This document shows positions 35,652 through 44,136 of a DNA stretch of 64,000 nt, in pieces (position 1 is the first letter of the stretch; each line of letters starts with the position of its first letter). The stretch is from the NCBI RefSeq assembly GCF_000739085.1, contig NZ_CP009110.1, positions 6,200,001-6,264,000 on the forward strand. Reading direction: 5' to 3'. The notes below the pieces were generated by a model. That model did not search any database. It saw only the letters and a list, made by a program, of their open reading frames with translations, and was not told the DNA's origin. A program made the position numbers and the translations under genes. The stretch is from Amycolatopsis methanolica 239 (GTDB lineage: Bacteria > Actinomycetota > Actinomycetes > Mycobacteriales > Pseudonocardiaceae).

Positions 35652-36278
35652 TCACCAGGACCGCCTGCGGCGGAACAGGGCGGCGCACAGGCCCGCGACG
35701 GCGAGGGCGAGAACGCCTACGGCCGCGGGACCAGCCCAACGCAGCATCGGGGCCGCGCCGAGCAGGTCGAGCGGCTCGACCGAAGCCGCGGACGCCGGAA
35801 CCGACTCCGCCGGTGTGGCGGCCTGAGCGGACGGGGCGGTCAGCGACTCCGCCAGGGACGAGGAGAACCGGCCGATGATCGAGTCCGCGACGTCGGAGAT
35901 GACGCCTCGGCCGAACTGGGCCGGCCTTCCCGTGATAGTCATATCGGTGATCACGGTGACCTCGGTCTTGTCCGCACCGGCGGCGCGGAGCGTGCCGGTC
36001 AACGTGGCGGCAGCGGTGCCGTTGCCGCGGGTGTCGCGCCCGGACGCGCCGATGACCACGCGGTGGTCGCTGTCGTCGCGCTCTTGGTAGGTGCCCTTGC
36101 CCTTGTAGGTCATGGAGATCGGGCCGACCTTGATCTTCACGGTCCCGGCGAACTCGTCACCGGCGGCCTCGGTCAGCGCCGCGCCGGGGAAGCACGGAGC
36201 GACGCGCGCGGGATCGTTCAGTGCCGCCCATGCCTTGTCTAGCGGCGCTGCGATGATGAAGGTGTGTTCGAGCTGCAC
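35652..36278 (-). CDS. CoxG-like SRPBCC protein with C-terminal membrane anchor
   Basis: 208 aa. Residues 1-150 are the CoxG/SRPBCC fold: LEHTFIIAAPLDKAWAALNDPARVAPCFPGA, then GTVKIKVGPISMTYKGKGTY. An Ala/Ser/Pro linker and one transmembrane helix, VGVLALAVAGLCAALF, with RRRR at the end anchor it. CoxG recruits CO dehydrogenase to the membrane in Oligotropha. By analogy this may dock the hydroxylase at the membrane for electron transfer (inference). Confidence 0.9.
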   Translation of the reverse strand: MQLEHTFIIAAPLDKAWAALNDPARVAPCFPGAALTEAAGDEFAGTVKIKVGPISMTYKGKGTYQERDDSDHRVVIGASGRDTRGNGTAAATLTGTLRAAGADKTEVTVITDMTITGRPAQFGRGVISDVADSIIGRFSSSLAESLTAPSAQAATPAESVPASAASVEPLDLLGAAPMLRWAGPAAVGVLALAVAGLCAALFRRRRSW

Positions 36279-36317
36279 AAGTCGTCCTTTCGATGGTGGA
36301 TCAAGAAGATCGGCTGA

Positions 36318-37766
36318 TCACAGGCCGCGCGCGGCGGCGCCGGTGCGGGGGTCGGCACCGGCCGACAACGGGCCGTGGTCGCCCGGTAGACGGAGCACCT
36401 GCTGAGCGGAGCGCAGCGAGTGTCGTCCGGCCCGGTCGAACTCACCGCGAGCCCGCAGGCTCACCAGATCCGCCGCACAGAACCCCTCCTCGACGACAAG
36501 CCGGTCGCCGAAGCGCCCCCAGCGGGGCGCGACAACGAGGGCCGCCGGGTCGTGGACCCCGTCGAGCACGTTCGTGACGGTCTGGGAGTTCCAGCGCATC
36601 TGGTTTTCCCCGCCCGGGGTGGCACCCATCATCAGGGTGCCGTCCTCAAGGCCCACCGCCCACGCATGCAGCGTGGTGACCGGTCTGCGGCCCGCGGCGG
36701 GGAAGTTGGGGTGCCCCGGGGTGGCGGCAAAGCCTCGGCCGGGGCGGTTGGACAGCACCAAGCCGTAGGGCTCGACGACGATGCCGCTGCCGTAGCGCTG
36801 GAACGAGTTCGAGTGCACCAGCACCACAGCGTCGCCGTTGCGGTCGGCCGCAGTGACCACCGAGGTGCCACCGCCCGATGACCGGTCCCCGTAGGTGCGA
36901 ACCCGGTGCGCGATCGCGGCCTCGACGCAGGCGACCAGCTCACCCGCCGAGCAGTCCCGAGCGGACGCCACGACCGCGTCGAGCAGGGAGGGGCCATGGG
37001 TGGGCCCGGGAGTGGCCCACAACCGCCGGGCGCCGGCCGCGCCCGTCGCTGGCGCGCTCCAGACCGCGCGCGCACTGTCGAGCTCGTCGCGCTCGATCAC
37101 CCCGCCCCTGCGGCGGATCGCCTCATATACCGCGTCCCCGAGCCTGTCGGCGAACAGCGCCTCAGGGTGGGCGACGTAGCGTTCCAGGACCTCGGCAAGG
37201 CCAGGCGCCTTCGTGTGCGTCCCCGCCGCGGCGGGTTGTCCCCCTGGCAGGTAGACGACGCCGTCGGGGTTCTGCGCGCGGAGTACCTCGACCGAGCGCT
37301 CGGTGAGGTAAGCGCCGATCTCGGTCCAGGCGAACCCGTCGCGGGCCAGCTCGATCGCCGGTGCGGCGAGCCGGGCGAGAGACATCCGGCCGCGTTCGGC
37401 CAACGCCCGGTATCCCGCCGGCGCACCGGGAATACCGACGGAGAGCCCCCCGACCGCCGACAGGGGTCGCGTGGCGAGCGTCTCGGCCAGGGCGCGAGGA
37501 GCTGTCCCGATCGAGAGCAGCGCTTCCGGCTCGGCGGCGTCCGCGCGCTTCACCAGGGCGACGACGTCACCCGCGAGCCCACACTTGGGAGGCAACATCA
37601 CCGTCTCGACGAGCGCTGCCGCCACCACGGCGTCGTAGACGGTCCCGCCGTCACGCAGGACCGCGACACCTGCGTCGGCGGCCATCGGAGTGGCGGCGGT
37701 GACGACCGCACGCTCGCTAGTCGCACGGTACTGGGCGATCGCCGCCTCTTCGGGAACACTGTGCAT
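36318..37766 (-). CDS. Gamma-glutamyltransferase-family Ntn hydrolase
   Basis: From the ATG at 37766 (MHSVPEEAAIAQYRA) this is 482 aa. The self-cleavage/nucleophile Thr is in SGGGTSVVTAADRNGD near residue 313. Upstream RAVVTAATPMAADAGVAVLRDGG and GLSVGIPGAPAGYRAL are GGT motifs. No signal peptide is seen, unlike periplasmic glutathione-degrading GGTs. Cytoplasmic GGT-family members include amidohydrolases such as the oxamate hydrolase HpxW, so an amide-cleaving catabolic role fits. It is the first gene of the minus-strand run, divergent from the ALDH. Confidence 0.88.
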   Translation of the reverse strand: MHSVPEEAAIAQYRATSERAVVTAATPMAADAGVAVLRDGGTVYDAVVAAALVETVMLPPKCGLAGDVVALVKRADAAEPEALLSIGTAPRALAETLATRPLSAVGGLSVGIPGAPAGYRALAERGRMSLARLAAPAIELARDGFAWTEIGAYLTERSVEVLRAQNPDGVVYLPGGQPAAAGTHTKAPGLAEVLERYVAHPEALFADRLGDAVYEAIRRRGGVIERDELDSARAVWSAPATGAAGARRLWATPGPTHGPSLLDAVVASARDCSAGELVACVEAAIAHRVRTYGDRSSGGGTSVVTAADRNGDAVVLVHSNSFQRYGSGIVVEPYGLVLSNRPGRGFAATPGHPNFPAAGRRPVTTLHAWAVGLEDGTLMMGATPGGENQMRWNSQTVTNVLDGVHDPAALVVAPRWGRFGDRLVVEEGFCAADLVSLRARGEFDRAGRHSLRSAQQVLRLPGDHGPLSAGADPRTGAAARGL

Positions 37767-37775
37767 TACCACTCC

Positions 37776-37805
37776 TTGTATGCTCAGATCTAACGTAGTA
37801 TACAA
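37776..37805. promoter_or_regulatory. Divergent GGT/ALDH promoter with inverted repeat and AGATCTAA
   Basis: TTGTAT at 37776-37781 mirrors ATACAA at 37800-37805, with AGATCTAA at 37786-37793 in the spacer. That octamer also lies in the palindrome upstream of the RidA gene. The site is the natural place for the GntR regulator at 39785 to control both divergent genes. Confidence 0.45.
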
Positions 37806-37851
37806 AAAAAGGTTTGACTACCCAGAATTCTGGACGATTGGCGGCGAAGAC

Positions 37852-39273
37852 ATGGCGACGAAGATCGACTCCCGGGTCGAGCAGGCCGAAACCACGGACG
37901 TCTTGAGGACCGAGGTGCGGTCACCGGTCGACGGCGCGACGCTGGGGACCGTCACCAACGCCGGACCTGCCGACGTCGCGAGCGCGATCGCGAAGGCCGC
38001 GTCTGCCGCCGTGGAGTTCGCCGCGCTGCCTGCCCACCGCCGCGCCGCGTTACTTCGCCAGGCAGCCGTCGCGGTCGACGAACAGCGTGACGCTTTGGTC
38101 GATGATCTGGTCCGAGGCCTGGGCAAGCCAGTGCGTTTCGCCCGCGCCGAGGCGAACCGCGGCTCGGACATGTTGCTGCGCTGCGCCGAGGAGCTCAGCT
38201 CACTCGGCGGCGAGACCCTGCCGCTCGACGCCGTTCCGGGCGGCGAGGGCCGCACCGGCATGACCTGGCGCGAGCCGCTGGGGGTGATCGCCGCGGTGAC
38301 CCCGTTCAACGCCCCCGTCAACCTGACCCTGCAGAAGGTCGCACCGGCCCTGGCGATGGGTAACACGGTCATCGTCAAGCCCTCGCCTGAGGCCGCGCTG
38401 GTCGTCGAACGCCTCGTCGGCGCCATCTCCAGCGTGTTGCCCGACGGTGTACTGCAGGTTTTGCACGGCGGCCCGGAAGTCGTGCTCGGCCTCTCGCGCG
38501 ACCCGAGGGTCGACGCGGTGTCTCTCACCGGCGGCACGGTCGCCGGCGAGGCCGTACTCCGGGAGGCGGGGATCAAGCCGGTCCTGCTCGAGCTCGGCTC
38601 GAACGCGCCGAATATCGTCCTGGCCGACGCCGACATCGCCGACGCGGCCACCCGGATCACCGGCGCGGCCTTCGGGGCGAGCGGGCAGCAGTGCATCTCC
38701 GCCCAACGGATCCTCGTCGAACGTTCGGCACACGACGAGTTCCTCGCCGCGTTCCTCGCCGCGGCTCGCGGCCTCGTTGTCGGGGACCCGGCCGAGACAG
38801 CGACCGACCTCGGCCCGATGATCCACCGGCGGTCCCGGGACCGGGTCGTCGAACTCGTCGACGACGCCGAGGCCCGCGGCGGGCGGATCGCCCTCGATGG
38901 CCGCACGGACTCGCTCTACCTCGGCCCGACCGTGGTGACCGACCCGCACCCGGACTCGCGCCTGCTGCGCGAGGAGGTCTTCGGCCCCGTCGTCGTCGTC
39001 CAGTCCGTCGACGATCTCGACGACGCGTTGGCCGTCGCCAATTCCGTCGATGTGGGACTGCAGGCCGCGTGCTTCACTCGTGACCTCGACCGGGCCTTCG
39101 CCGCGGCCCGCGGGCTCCGGGCCGGCTCCGTGTGGATCAACGAGGCCACCCGGTTCCGGCTGGACACCTACCCGTTCGGCGGTGTCGGGCGCAGCGGGCT
39201 TGGTCGCGAGGGTGTGCGGTACGCGATGGAGGAGCTCTCAACCCTCAAGTTCGTGGGTCTCCGCCACAATTGA
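37852..39273 (+). CDS. NAD(P)+-dependent aldehyde dehydrogenase
   Basis: From the ATG at 37852 this is 473 aa with intact catalysis: N153 in TPFNAPVN, K176 in VIVKPSPE, E247 in LLELGSNAPN and nucleophile C281 in SGQQCISAQRI. The frame stays open upstream to 37690 but that overlaps the divergent GGT gene. The group is close to semialdehyde, lactaldehyde and sulfoacetaldehyde-type dehydrogenases. It probably oxidises an aldehyde arising after ring or amide cleavage in this cluster. Confidence 0.92.
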   Translation: MATKIDSRVEQAETTDVLRTEVRSPVDGATLGTVTNAGPADVASAIAKAASAAVEFAALPAHRRAALLRQAAVAVDEQRDALVDDLVRGLGKPVRFARAEANRGSDMLLRCAEELSSLGGETLPLDAVPGGEGRTGMTWREPLGVIAAVTPFNAPVNLTLQKVAPALAMGNTVIVKPSPEAALVVERLVGAISSVLPDGVLQVLHGGPEVVLGLSRDPRVDAVSLTGGTVAGEAVLREAGIKPVLLELGSNAPNIVLADADIADAATRITGAAFGASGQQCISAQRILVERSAHDEFLAAFLAAARGLVVGDPAETATDLGPMIHRRSRDRVVELVDDAEARGGRIALDGRTDSLYLGPTVVTDPHPDSRLLREEVFGPVVVVQSVDDLDDALAVANSVDVGLQAACFTRDLDRAFAAARGLRAGSVWINEATRFRLDTYPFGGVGRSGLGREGVRYAMEELSTLKFVGLRHN

Positions 39274-39293
39274 CGTACGACACGCGGCGATCA

Positions 39294-39640
39294 CACCTTG
39301 CAGGAGCGGCTATAGGGCCAGCTCGTCGAGATGCTCGTCGGCCGGAGAGACCCCGTCCGGCGGGCCATCCGGGAGAATCACTGTTCAGTGACCGGAGTCG
39401 CGCGGCCGCGGCCGTTGATCGACGTCGGCGATCCAGTCAATCCGACACCGCCTGTTCATCACGAGCTGACGACGCCGGCACGCTAGACCTCCCGGACTCG
39501 TTCCCGGCCTTCCTCGACCGGAAGATCCACCGGCTGCCGAACAACGTCCGGATAGACGGCTCGTCGAAGACGATCGTGTGCGCGCCTCTGGACGCACAAG
39601 ATGTCCAGAGGCGCGCACCGGCCCCGCTCGCCGACACATC
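39294..39640 (+). pseudogene. Decayed GntR/FCD regulator, paralogue of the adjacent intact gene
   Basis: The sequence reads TLQERL-*-GQLVEMLVGRRD then AIRENH, matching TLREQVYDRLVEMIVSGE and SIRENQ of the intact GntR at 39785; the stop replaces the Tyr codon. After a gap, FPAFLDRKIHRLPNNVRIDG and LDAQDVQ match the intact LNAFLKILDRKVHWLFSNVRMD and LDARDVE. The middle of the protein is deleted. This is a dead tandem copy or a relic from an earlier insertion of a similar cluster. Confidence 0.72.
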
Positions 39641-39784
39641 GTCACCACCCATGAGCTGCTTCTGCAGCGGTGAAGTGCGGCGAGCCATGTCCCAGGGTGA
39701 GCGCACCGTTACTTCTTAGCCATCTGGTCGTCAAGAATTGATATGGTCGATGAGCAGAGTGGTGGTTGATGAGGTGGAGAAACG

Positions 39785-40447
39785 ATGACGGCCGTATCGC
39801 AAGGGGCGCTGGTCGGCAGCGCCAGTCAGACGCTGCGCGAGCAGGTCTACGACCGGCTCGTCGAAATGATCGTCTCGGGCGAGATCCCACCCGGCGGGTC
39901 GATCCGCGAAAACCAGACGGCGGAACTGCTCGGTACGAGCCGCCTCCCGGTGCGCGAGGCCCTCCAGCAGCTCGAGGCCGAGGGCTGGCTCGAGCGCCGT
40001 CCCCGCGGCATCGCACGTGTTCGCACGCCGCAGATTACCGACATCGATGAGATCTTCGACATGCGCAGGCTGCTCGAGGTCGAGGCCATCGGACTCGCCG
40101 TGCGCCGCGCCTCGCTGGAGGACGTGGCCCGGTTGCGCGCGCTCTCCGACGCCGGGGCCGCCGCCGCCACGGCCGGCGACCAGCGGAACGCCATGCGGCT
40201 CAACGCCGAGTTCCACCACGAGCTGGCCGCTCTTGCCCGCCACGGCATGCTGAATGCCTTCCTCAAGATCCTCGACCGCAAGGTCCATTGGCTGTTCAGC
40301 AACGTCCGGATGGACCGCTTCGCCGAGCACGACCCGATCCTCGACGCCCTCGACGCGCGGGATGTTGAGGCAGCCCGCGCGGCGGCCCGCGAGCACATCG
40401 AGCGCACGCACGACATCCTCCGCGAGAAATGGGGACGCACGCCGTAG
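39785..40447 (+). CDS. GntR-family regulator, FadR/FCD subgroup
   Basis: 220 aa. The N-terminal winged helix reads LREQVYDRLVEMIVSGEIPPGG and SRLPVREALQQLEAEGWLERR. The C-terminal FCD domain has metal-binding His/Asp positions in NAEFHHELAALARHGML and DALDARDVEAARAAAREHIERTH, in part. FCD regulators usually repress catabolic genes until a carboxylate ligand binds. It follows the ALDH and the decayed paralogue and is the likely controller of the molybdenum hydroxylase cluster. Confidence 0.92.
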   Translation: MTAVSQGALVGSASQTLREQVYDRLVEMIVSGEIPPGGSIRENQTAELLGTSRLPVREALQQLEAEGWLERRPRGIARVRTPQITDIDEIFDMRRLLEVEAIGLAVRRASLEDVARLRALSDAGAAAATAGDQRNAMRLNAEFHHELAALARHGMLNAFLKILDRKVHWLFSNVRMDRFAEHDPILDALDARDVEAARAAAREHIERTHDILREKWGRTP

Positions 40448-40458
40448 CACCGGCCCAT

Positions 40459-40990
40459 TAGAACGTGTCTTACGTGGCGATCAGTGGCTGACGCGCCATG
40501 ATCGTGGTTGTGGTTGATCGGTTGTCGTTGCGTCTTGTGCCGGATGAGTTGCGGGAACTGGTGGAGCCGTTGATCCCTGCGTTCACGCCGCGTCCGCAGG
40601 GTGGCGGGACCGCGCCGTTGGATCCGCGGCAGGTGTTCACCGCGATCGTGTACGTGCTGACCAGCGGATGTGCTTGGCGGGATCTGCCGCCCTCGTTCGG
40701 GGTGCCGTTCCAGACCGCGCATCGTCGCTTCACGCTGCGGACCGAGGCCGGGCCATGGCGCGCGCTCCATCGTGTTCTGCTCGACGAACTGGGCAGCCAT
40801 GGCTTGCTCGACTGGAGTCGTGCGATCGTGGACGGTGCCTCCGTCCGCGCGAAAAAGGGGATCTCTGACCGGTCCCAGCCCGGTCGACCGAGGTAAGCCC
40901 GGCTCGAAAATCCACCTCTTGTCCGACCGTGCCGGGCTGCCGCTCACGGTCGCGGTCTCCGCCGCGAACACCCACGACTCGCTCGACGTA
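40459..40990 (+). mobile_element. IS5-family insertion sequence remnant
   Basis: A first ORF from the ATG at 40498 reads DRLSLRLVPDELRELVEPLIP, SGCAWRDLPPSFGVPFQTAHRRF and LDWSRAIVDGASVRAKKG, and stops at 40896. The frame changes at an AAAAAGGGG run near 40852, and the second frame continues GSLTGPSPVDRGKPGSKIHLLSDRAGLPLTVAVSAANTHDS, in part. The homology ends near 40985, well before the usual C-terminal half with the rest of the DDE triad. AGAACGTGTC at 40459 may be the left terminal repeat. The 3' truncation makes it immobile. Confidence 0.8.
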
Positions 40991-41039
40991 CGTGTTCGAC
41001 TGCCCCCGACCAGCGAACGGCGTCACCCGCGACCGGTCA

Positions 41040-41296
41040 CGGTCAGCGCCTCGCCGGCGTCATCGGCCGCCGCGCAGAGCGATCCGAAGTTCGTTCCAAA
41101 GTCGAGCGTGGACAAGCGCTACTTCTCGAACTACTCGGGCGACAAGGTCCTCATGCTCGCGCCCGGTGACTACGCCGAGGCGCCCCCGGACGGGCAACTC
41201 GGTGCTCTCGACGACTACACCGCCTACCGCGGCAACTGCTCGGCGATCAAGCGCTACTCCGAGACACGTCCCGGCGGGAGTACCTGTTGGGGTTGA
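41040..41296 (+). pseudogene. C-terminal fragment of an unidentified (probably exported) protein
   Basis: The frame continuing from the IS5 remnant carries SASPASSAAAQSDPKFVPKS, then KRYFSNYSGDKVLMLAPGDYAEAP and YTAYRGNCSAIKRYSETRPGGSTCWG before a stop. The composition and paired Cys suggest the mature tail of a secreted or lipoprotein gene whose 5' part was lost at the IS junction. I do not recognise the family. Confidence 0.4.
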
Positions 41297-41308
41297 CCCG
41301 ACCGGCTC

Positions 41309-41875
41309 TCAACGGTCGCGCCAGGCCAGCGGCGACAGGGTTACCGCTGCCTCCGCGATACGTCGAGCGGTTTCGGTCGCAAGCCCCTTGCGACCGGACT
41401 CGATCCGTCCGGCGACGCGCTCGACGCCGGTTTCCCGGTACTCGACGGCCTGGAGCAGCATTTCGAGCTTGTCGGCGTCCTTCGCGCATTTTGCTTCGAT
41501 GGTCTGCCGGGTCTCGTATTCGTCGACCGCGGTCCGCACCATGTCGCGGGACGTGACCGGAAGGGCGTCCGTCTGGTCGGCGGTGATCTCGCACGGTTCG
41601 GGCTTGGTCATGTACTTGGCCGCGGTGTGCGGGATATCCCCGGTCCGCGTCTCCTGCGTGTCGTGCCAGAGCGCGAGGAACGCGGCTCGCTCGGGGTTCG
41701 CGCCTTCCTCCGCGGCGAGCAGCGCCGCGATCTGCGCCGTCCGGAAGGTGTGTTCGGCGACCGACCCGGGCACGCGGACACCGACATGCCACCACCCCGT
41801 ACGGTGAATCCGACGTACAAGGAGCACTGGGACCTGCCCGGCGGGATGGCTGAAAAGCAACGAGCCACCCCGCAA
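41309..41875 (-). CDS. HD-domain phosphohydrolase (YfbR/5'-deoxynucleotidase-like), N-terminus altered
   Basis: Conserved HD residues are all present: RTGWWHVGVRVPGSVAEHTFRTAQ, LALWHDTQETRTGDIPHTAAKY and KDADKLEMLLQAVEY. The family normally has about 20 residues of helix before RTGWW. Here the first 25 residues are the antisense of a NUDIX relic, so the 5' end was replaced by recombination. The true start, possibly near 41813, is uncertain. Activity as a nucleotidase or dNTP-cleaving enzyme is possible but unproven. Confidence 0.7.
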   Translation of the reverse strand: MRGGSLLFSHPAGQVPVLLVRRIHRTGWWHVGVRVPGSVAEHTFRTAQIAALLAAEEGANPERAAFLALWHDTQETRTGDIPHTAAKYMTKPEPCEITADQTDALPVTSRDMVRTAVDEYETRQTIEAKCAKDADKLEMLLQAVEYRETGVERVAGRIESGRKGLATETARRIAEAAVTLSPLAWRDR

Positions 41876-42207
41876 AGGCAGCAGAGCGCGAACTCGTGGA
41901 GGAACTCGGCGTCACCATCATCGCGGGGCGGCTACTCGTGCTGGACTGGATCGGCCCCCACGGTCCATGGGACGACCAGCTCGTGTTCATCTTCGACGGC
42001 GGAACGCTGACCAGAGATCAGTTGGCCAACGTGCGCGCGATTGACCCTGAAGTCAGCGAGTTCGCGATGTTCGAGCCCGAGGAAGCCAGTCGAAGGCTTC
42101 GGCCGGACATGGCCCAGCGCCTTTCCCGTGCACAGCAGGCGTTGTCGAGTGGGGCCGTCGACTACTCCGAGGTGCCATCGTGGCAGCAGGCGAAGCTTCA
42201 GCGAACG
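41811..42207 (+). pseudogene. NUDIX hydrolase, 5'-truncated and frameshifted in the Nudix box
   Basis: VNPTYKEHWDLPGGMAEK leads into the Nudix box, then a shift near 41855 leads to AAERELVEELGVTIIAGRLLVLDW, so GGMxE and REXXEELG lie in different frames. The body continues QLVFIFDGGTLTRDQLANVRAIDPEVSEFAMFEPEEA, in part. The first 20 or so residues are missing at the junction with the HD gene and no native stop is seen. It cannot make an active enzyme. Confidence 0.75.
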
Positions 42208-42840
42208 TCACCCCGGAACGACCACGATCGTGATCAACGCCCCGACCAGGAGAAACGGTCCCATAGGCACCAACGAGCCCTGCGGTCTTCGTCGGGTTGC
42301 CCGAACCAGGAGCCACACCAGGGCGGCTGCGAACCAGCCGAGGACGGTGGCCGTGACGAGTGCCGACCAGCTCAACCAGCCGAGCGGGAGGCCGAGTAGA
42401 CCGCCCAGTTTCACGTCGCCGGCCCCCAGCCCGCCTCCGGACACCAACGCAAGCACCAGGTAGAGGATTGCGATGACTGCCATGCCGACCAGGGCGCGTA
42501 CGAAGTCCAGTCCTTTGGAGTGCAGGATCGCCGAGGTCGCCAGCAGCGCACCGACGATGGCGACGCCCGAGTAGACGAGCACGCTGGGTAGTCGTTGCTC
42601 GAGGACGTCGATCACGCCGAGTGCTACACCGAGTGCGGCGAGCACGCTGTACGGCAGCAAGTCGAACTGATGACCGAAGCGCCAGGCAAGGGCGCCGAAC
42701 ATGAGGGCGGTCAGGAGCGTGGCAGTGAGCCGCATCGCGAGGGCTGCGATCGGAGGTGTCGTGAGCAGGCGTTGGAAGCCGAATGCCAGGGCGGCGCCAA
42801 CGAGGGACTCCCGCCCCCGCCCCCGCCCACGCCGTGATGA
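42208..42840 (-). CDS. A24-family prepilin peptidase-like protein, start unresolved
   Basis: The C-terminal 200 residues carry both aspartyl motifs of type 4 prepilin peptidases: LGVIDVLEQRLP and GGGLGAGDVKLGGLLG, among about six transmembrane helices. Upstream, the frame runs through a CGGGGG-type low-complexity run near 42815-42835 and on to 43101 with no plausible N-terminus, so the 5' end is probably a junction. Family members process Flp/Tad or type IV prepilins; the gene may be a fragment carried by the integrated element. Confidence 0.7.
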   Translation of the reverse strand, partial: SSRRGRGRGRESLVGAALAFGFQRLLTTPPIAALAMRLTATLLTALMFGALAWRFGHQFDLLPYSVLAALGVALGVIDVLEQRLPSVLVYSGVAIVGALLATSAILHSKGLDFVRALVGMAVIAILYLVLALVSGGGLGAGDVKLGGLLGLPLGWLSWSALVTATVLGWFAAALVWLLVRATRRRPQGSLVPMGPFLLVGALITIVVVPG

Positions 42841-42871
42841 ACGCGGCGGATACCTTTCCGACTTCAAAGTA

Positions 42872-43384
42872 TGTAGTTCCGGCACGACCGCCCCATCGTC
42901 CGGCACGACCCAGGCGACCGGGCAGGCGCCAACGACTTCGGCTCCGTCGACCACGGCATCGTCTGTTGTGGACAACGCCAAGCAGGACGCCCTCGCGTCG
43001 TACCGAGGTAGGTGGCGGGACTTCGTCGCCGCCGGGACCACATCGGACTGGCAGTCGCCGAAGCTGGGGCGGTACGCGACCGGAATCGCGCTGACGAACA
43101 TGTCACGGGCCTTGTACGCGGATCACTACAACGGCCTGGTGACCAAGGGCGAACCCACTTAAGAACCTTCGGTGTCCTCTGTCGAACCTCCCGACAACCC
43201 GAACAAGATCGTGATCACGGACTGCTCCGACGATTCGCGCTGGTTGAAGTACAAGGCCGACACCGGGCAGCTCGCCAACGACACTCCGGGCGGTCGGCAC
43301 CTCATCAACGCGATCGTCCAGAAGCAGGCGGATGGATCGTGGAAGGTCTCGGAGTACGGGGTTCATGAGGCGGGGACATGTTGA
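42872..43384 (+). pseudogene. Lipoprotein-like gene without signal peptide and with an internal stop
   Basis: The frame begins CSSGTTAPSSGTTQATGQ, a typical post-lipobox Ser/Thr linker, but the signal peptide that should precede the Cys is missing at the prepilin-peptidase junction. The folded part DALASYRGRWRDFVAAG to NGLVTKGEPT is cut by TAA at 43160-43162. It resumes in the same frame as SSVEPPDNPNKIVITDCSDDSRWLKY and ends HEAGTC at 43384. The next gene's ATG overlaps its stop, so the two were an operon. Confidence 0.65.
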
Positions 43385-44136
43385 ACCTACGACGCGTTTC
43401 AATCGTGACAGGGCTGGTGGTCGTCGGCGGCATATGCGGTGTGGCTCCGGCACTCGCCGACGGCGGCTACGGCAGCACAACGTGCGACCAGACGCCGGCC
43501 CCGGTCTGTGACCTCGGTGCGGGCAAAGGCGGCGACAACAGCAAACCGGGTAACCCCGGCAACAGCAACAAACCGGGACGTCCGGGCACTGGCAACCCTG
43601 GCAAGGGCAACAGCAACCCCGGCGACACGATCATCGGCGGGAACTCGAACCTGGCCAAGTGCTCCTATGTGAAGAGCGACTACCAGCCGCCATCCGGAGG
43701 CGTGGTCACCGCCGCCTTCACCAAGCCACTGAACACCGGCGGCGCGACCGCGCAACCCGCTGTCTTCACCCGGCCAGCAGCGGGTGGAGTGGTCCTGGCG
43801 CAAGCAGCCCAACCAGCACAAGGCCAGCAAGGTTCCTGGTACGTCTGTCAATGCTCGACCGCAGGCGTAACCGACGGGCTGTACCGGCCACCAGTGTGGA
43901 TCGCGGATGGACAGCAACCTGGAGCGGCGCAGTTGCCCTCGCCGGCCGAGTTGGCGCAGATGGCGCGCAAGCAGTTGCGGCTGCCCACGCCGACGATCGC
44001 GGCGAACCCTGTCGGCGATCAGCTGGTGAATCTGCCGACGTGGATGTGGTTGTCGAGTGGGTGGGGGCCGGTGTCGGCGACAGCCTCTGTGGTCGGTGTG
44101 TCGGTGACGGCCGCGAGATCCGCACCATCGCCGTAG
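43378..44136 (+). CDS. Exported LPTW-type protein of integrative elements, 3'-truncated
   Basis: The signal peptide is RRVSIVTGLVVVGGICGVAPALA, with cleavage after ALA near residue 27. A Gly/Asn/Pro/Lys-rich repeat (GNPGNSNKPGRPG) and a Cys pair, KCSYVKSDY and YVCQCS, follow. The conserved core is ARKQLRLPTPTIAANPVGDQLVNLPTWMW. In related actinobacterial exported proteins the sequence continues well beyond SATASVVGVSVTA; here it is joined to the recombinase near 44104 and ends 11 codons later. Function is unknown; such proteins sit in conjugative-element operons. Confidence 0.6.
   Translation: MLNLRRVSIVTGLVVVGGICGVAPALADGGYGSTTCDQTPAPVCDLGAGKGGDNSKPGNPGNSNKPGRPGTGNPGKGNSNPGDTIIGGNSNLAKCSYVKSDYQPPSGGVVTAAFTKPLNTGGATAQPAVFTRPAAGGVVLAQAAQPAQGQQGSWYVCQCSTAGVTDGLYRPPVWIADGQQPGAAQLPSPAELAQMARKQLRLPTPTIAANPVGDQLVNLPTWMWLSSGWGPVSATASVVGVSVTAARSAPSP

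Noticed and set aside
40498..40990. Programmed frameshifting in the IS5 transposase at AAAAAGGGG
   Set aside because: The shift is +1/-2 rather than the -1 usual for the group, and the element is truncated, so decay explains it better.
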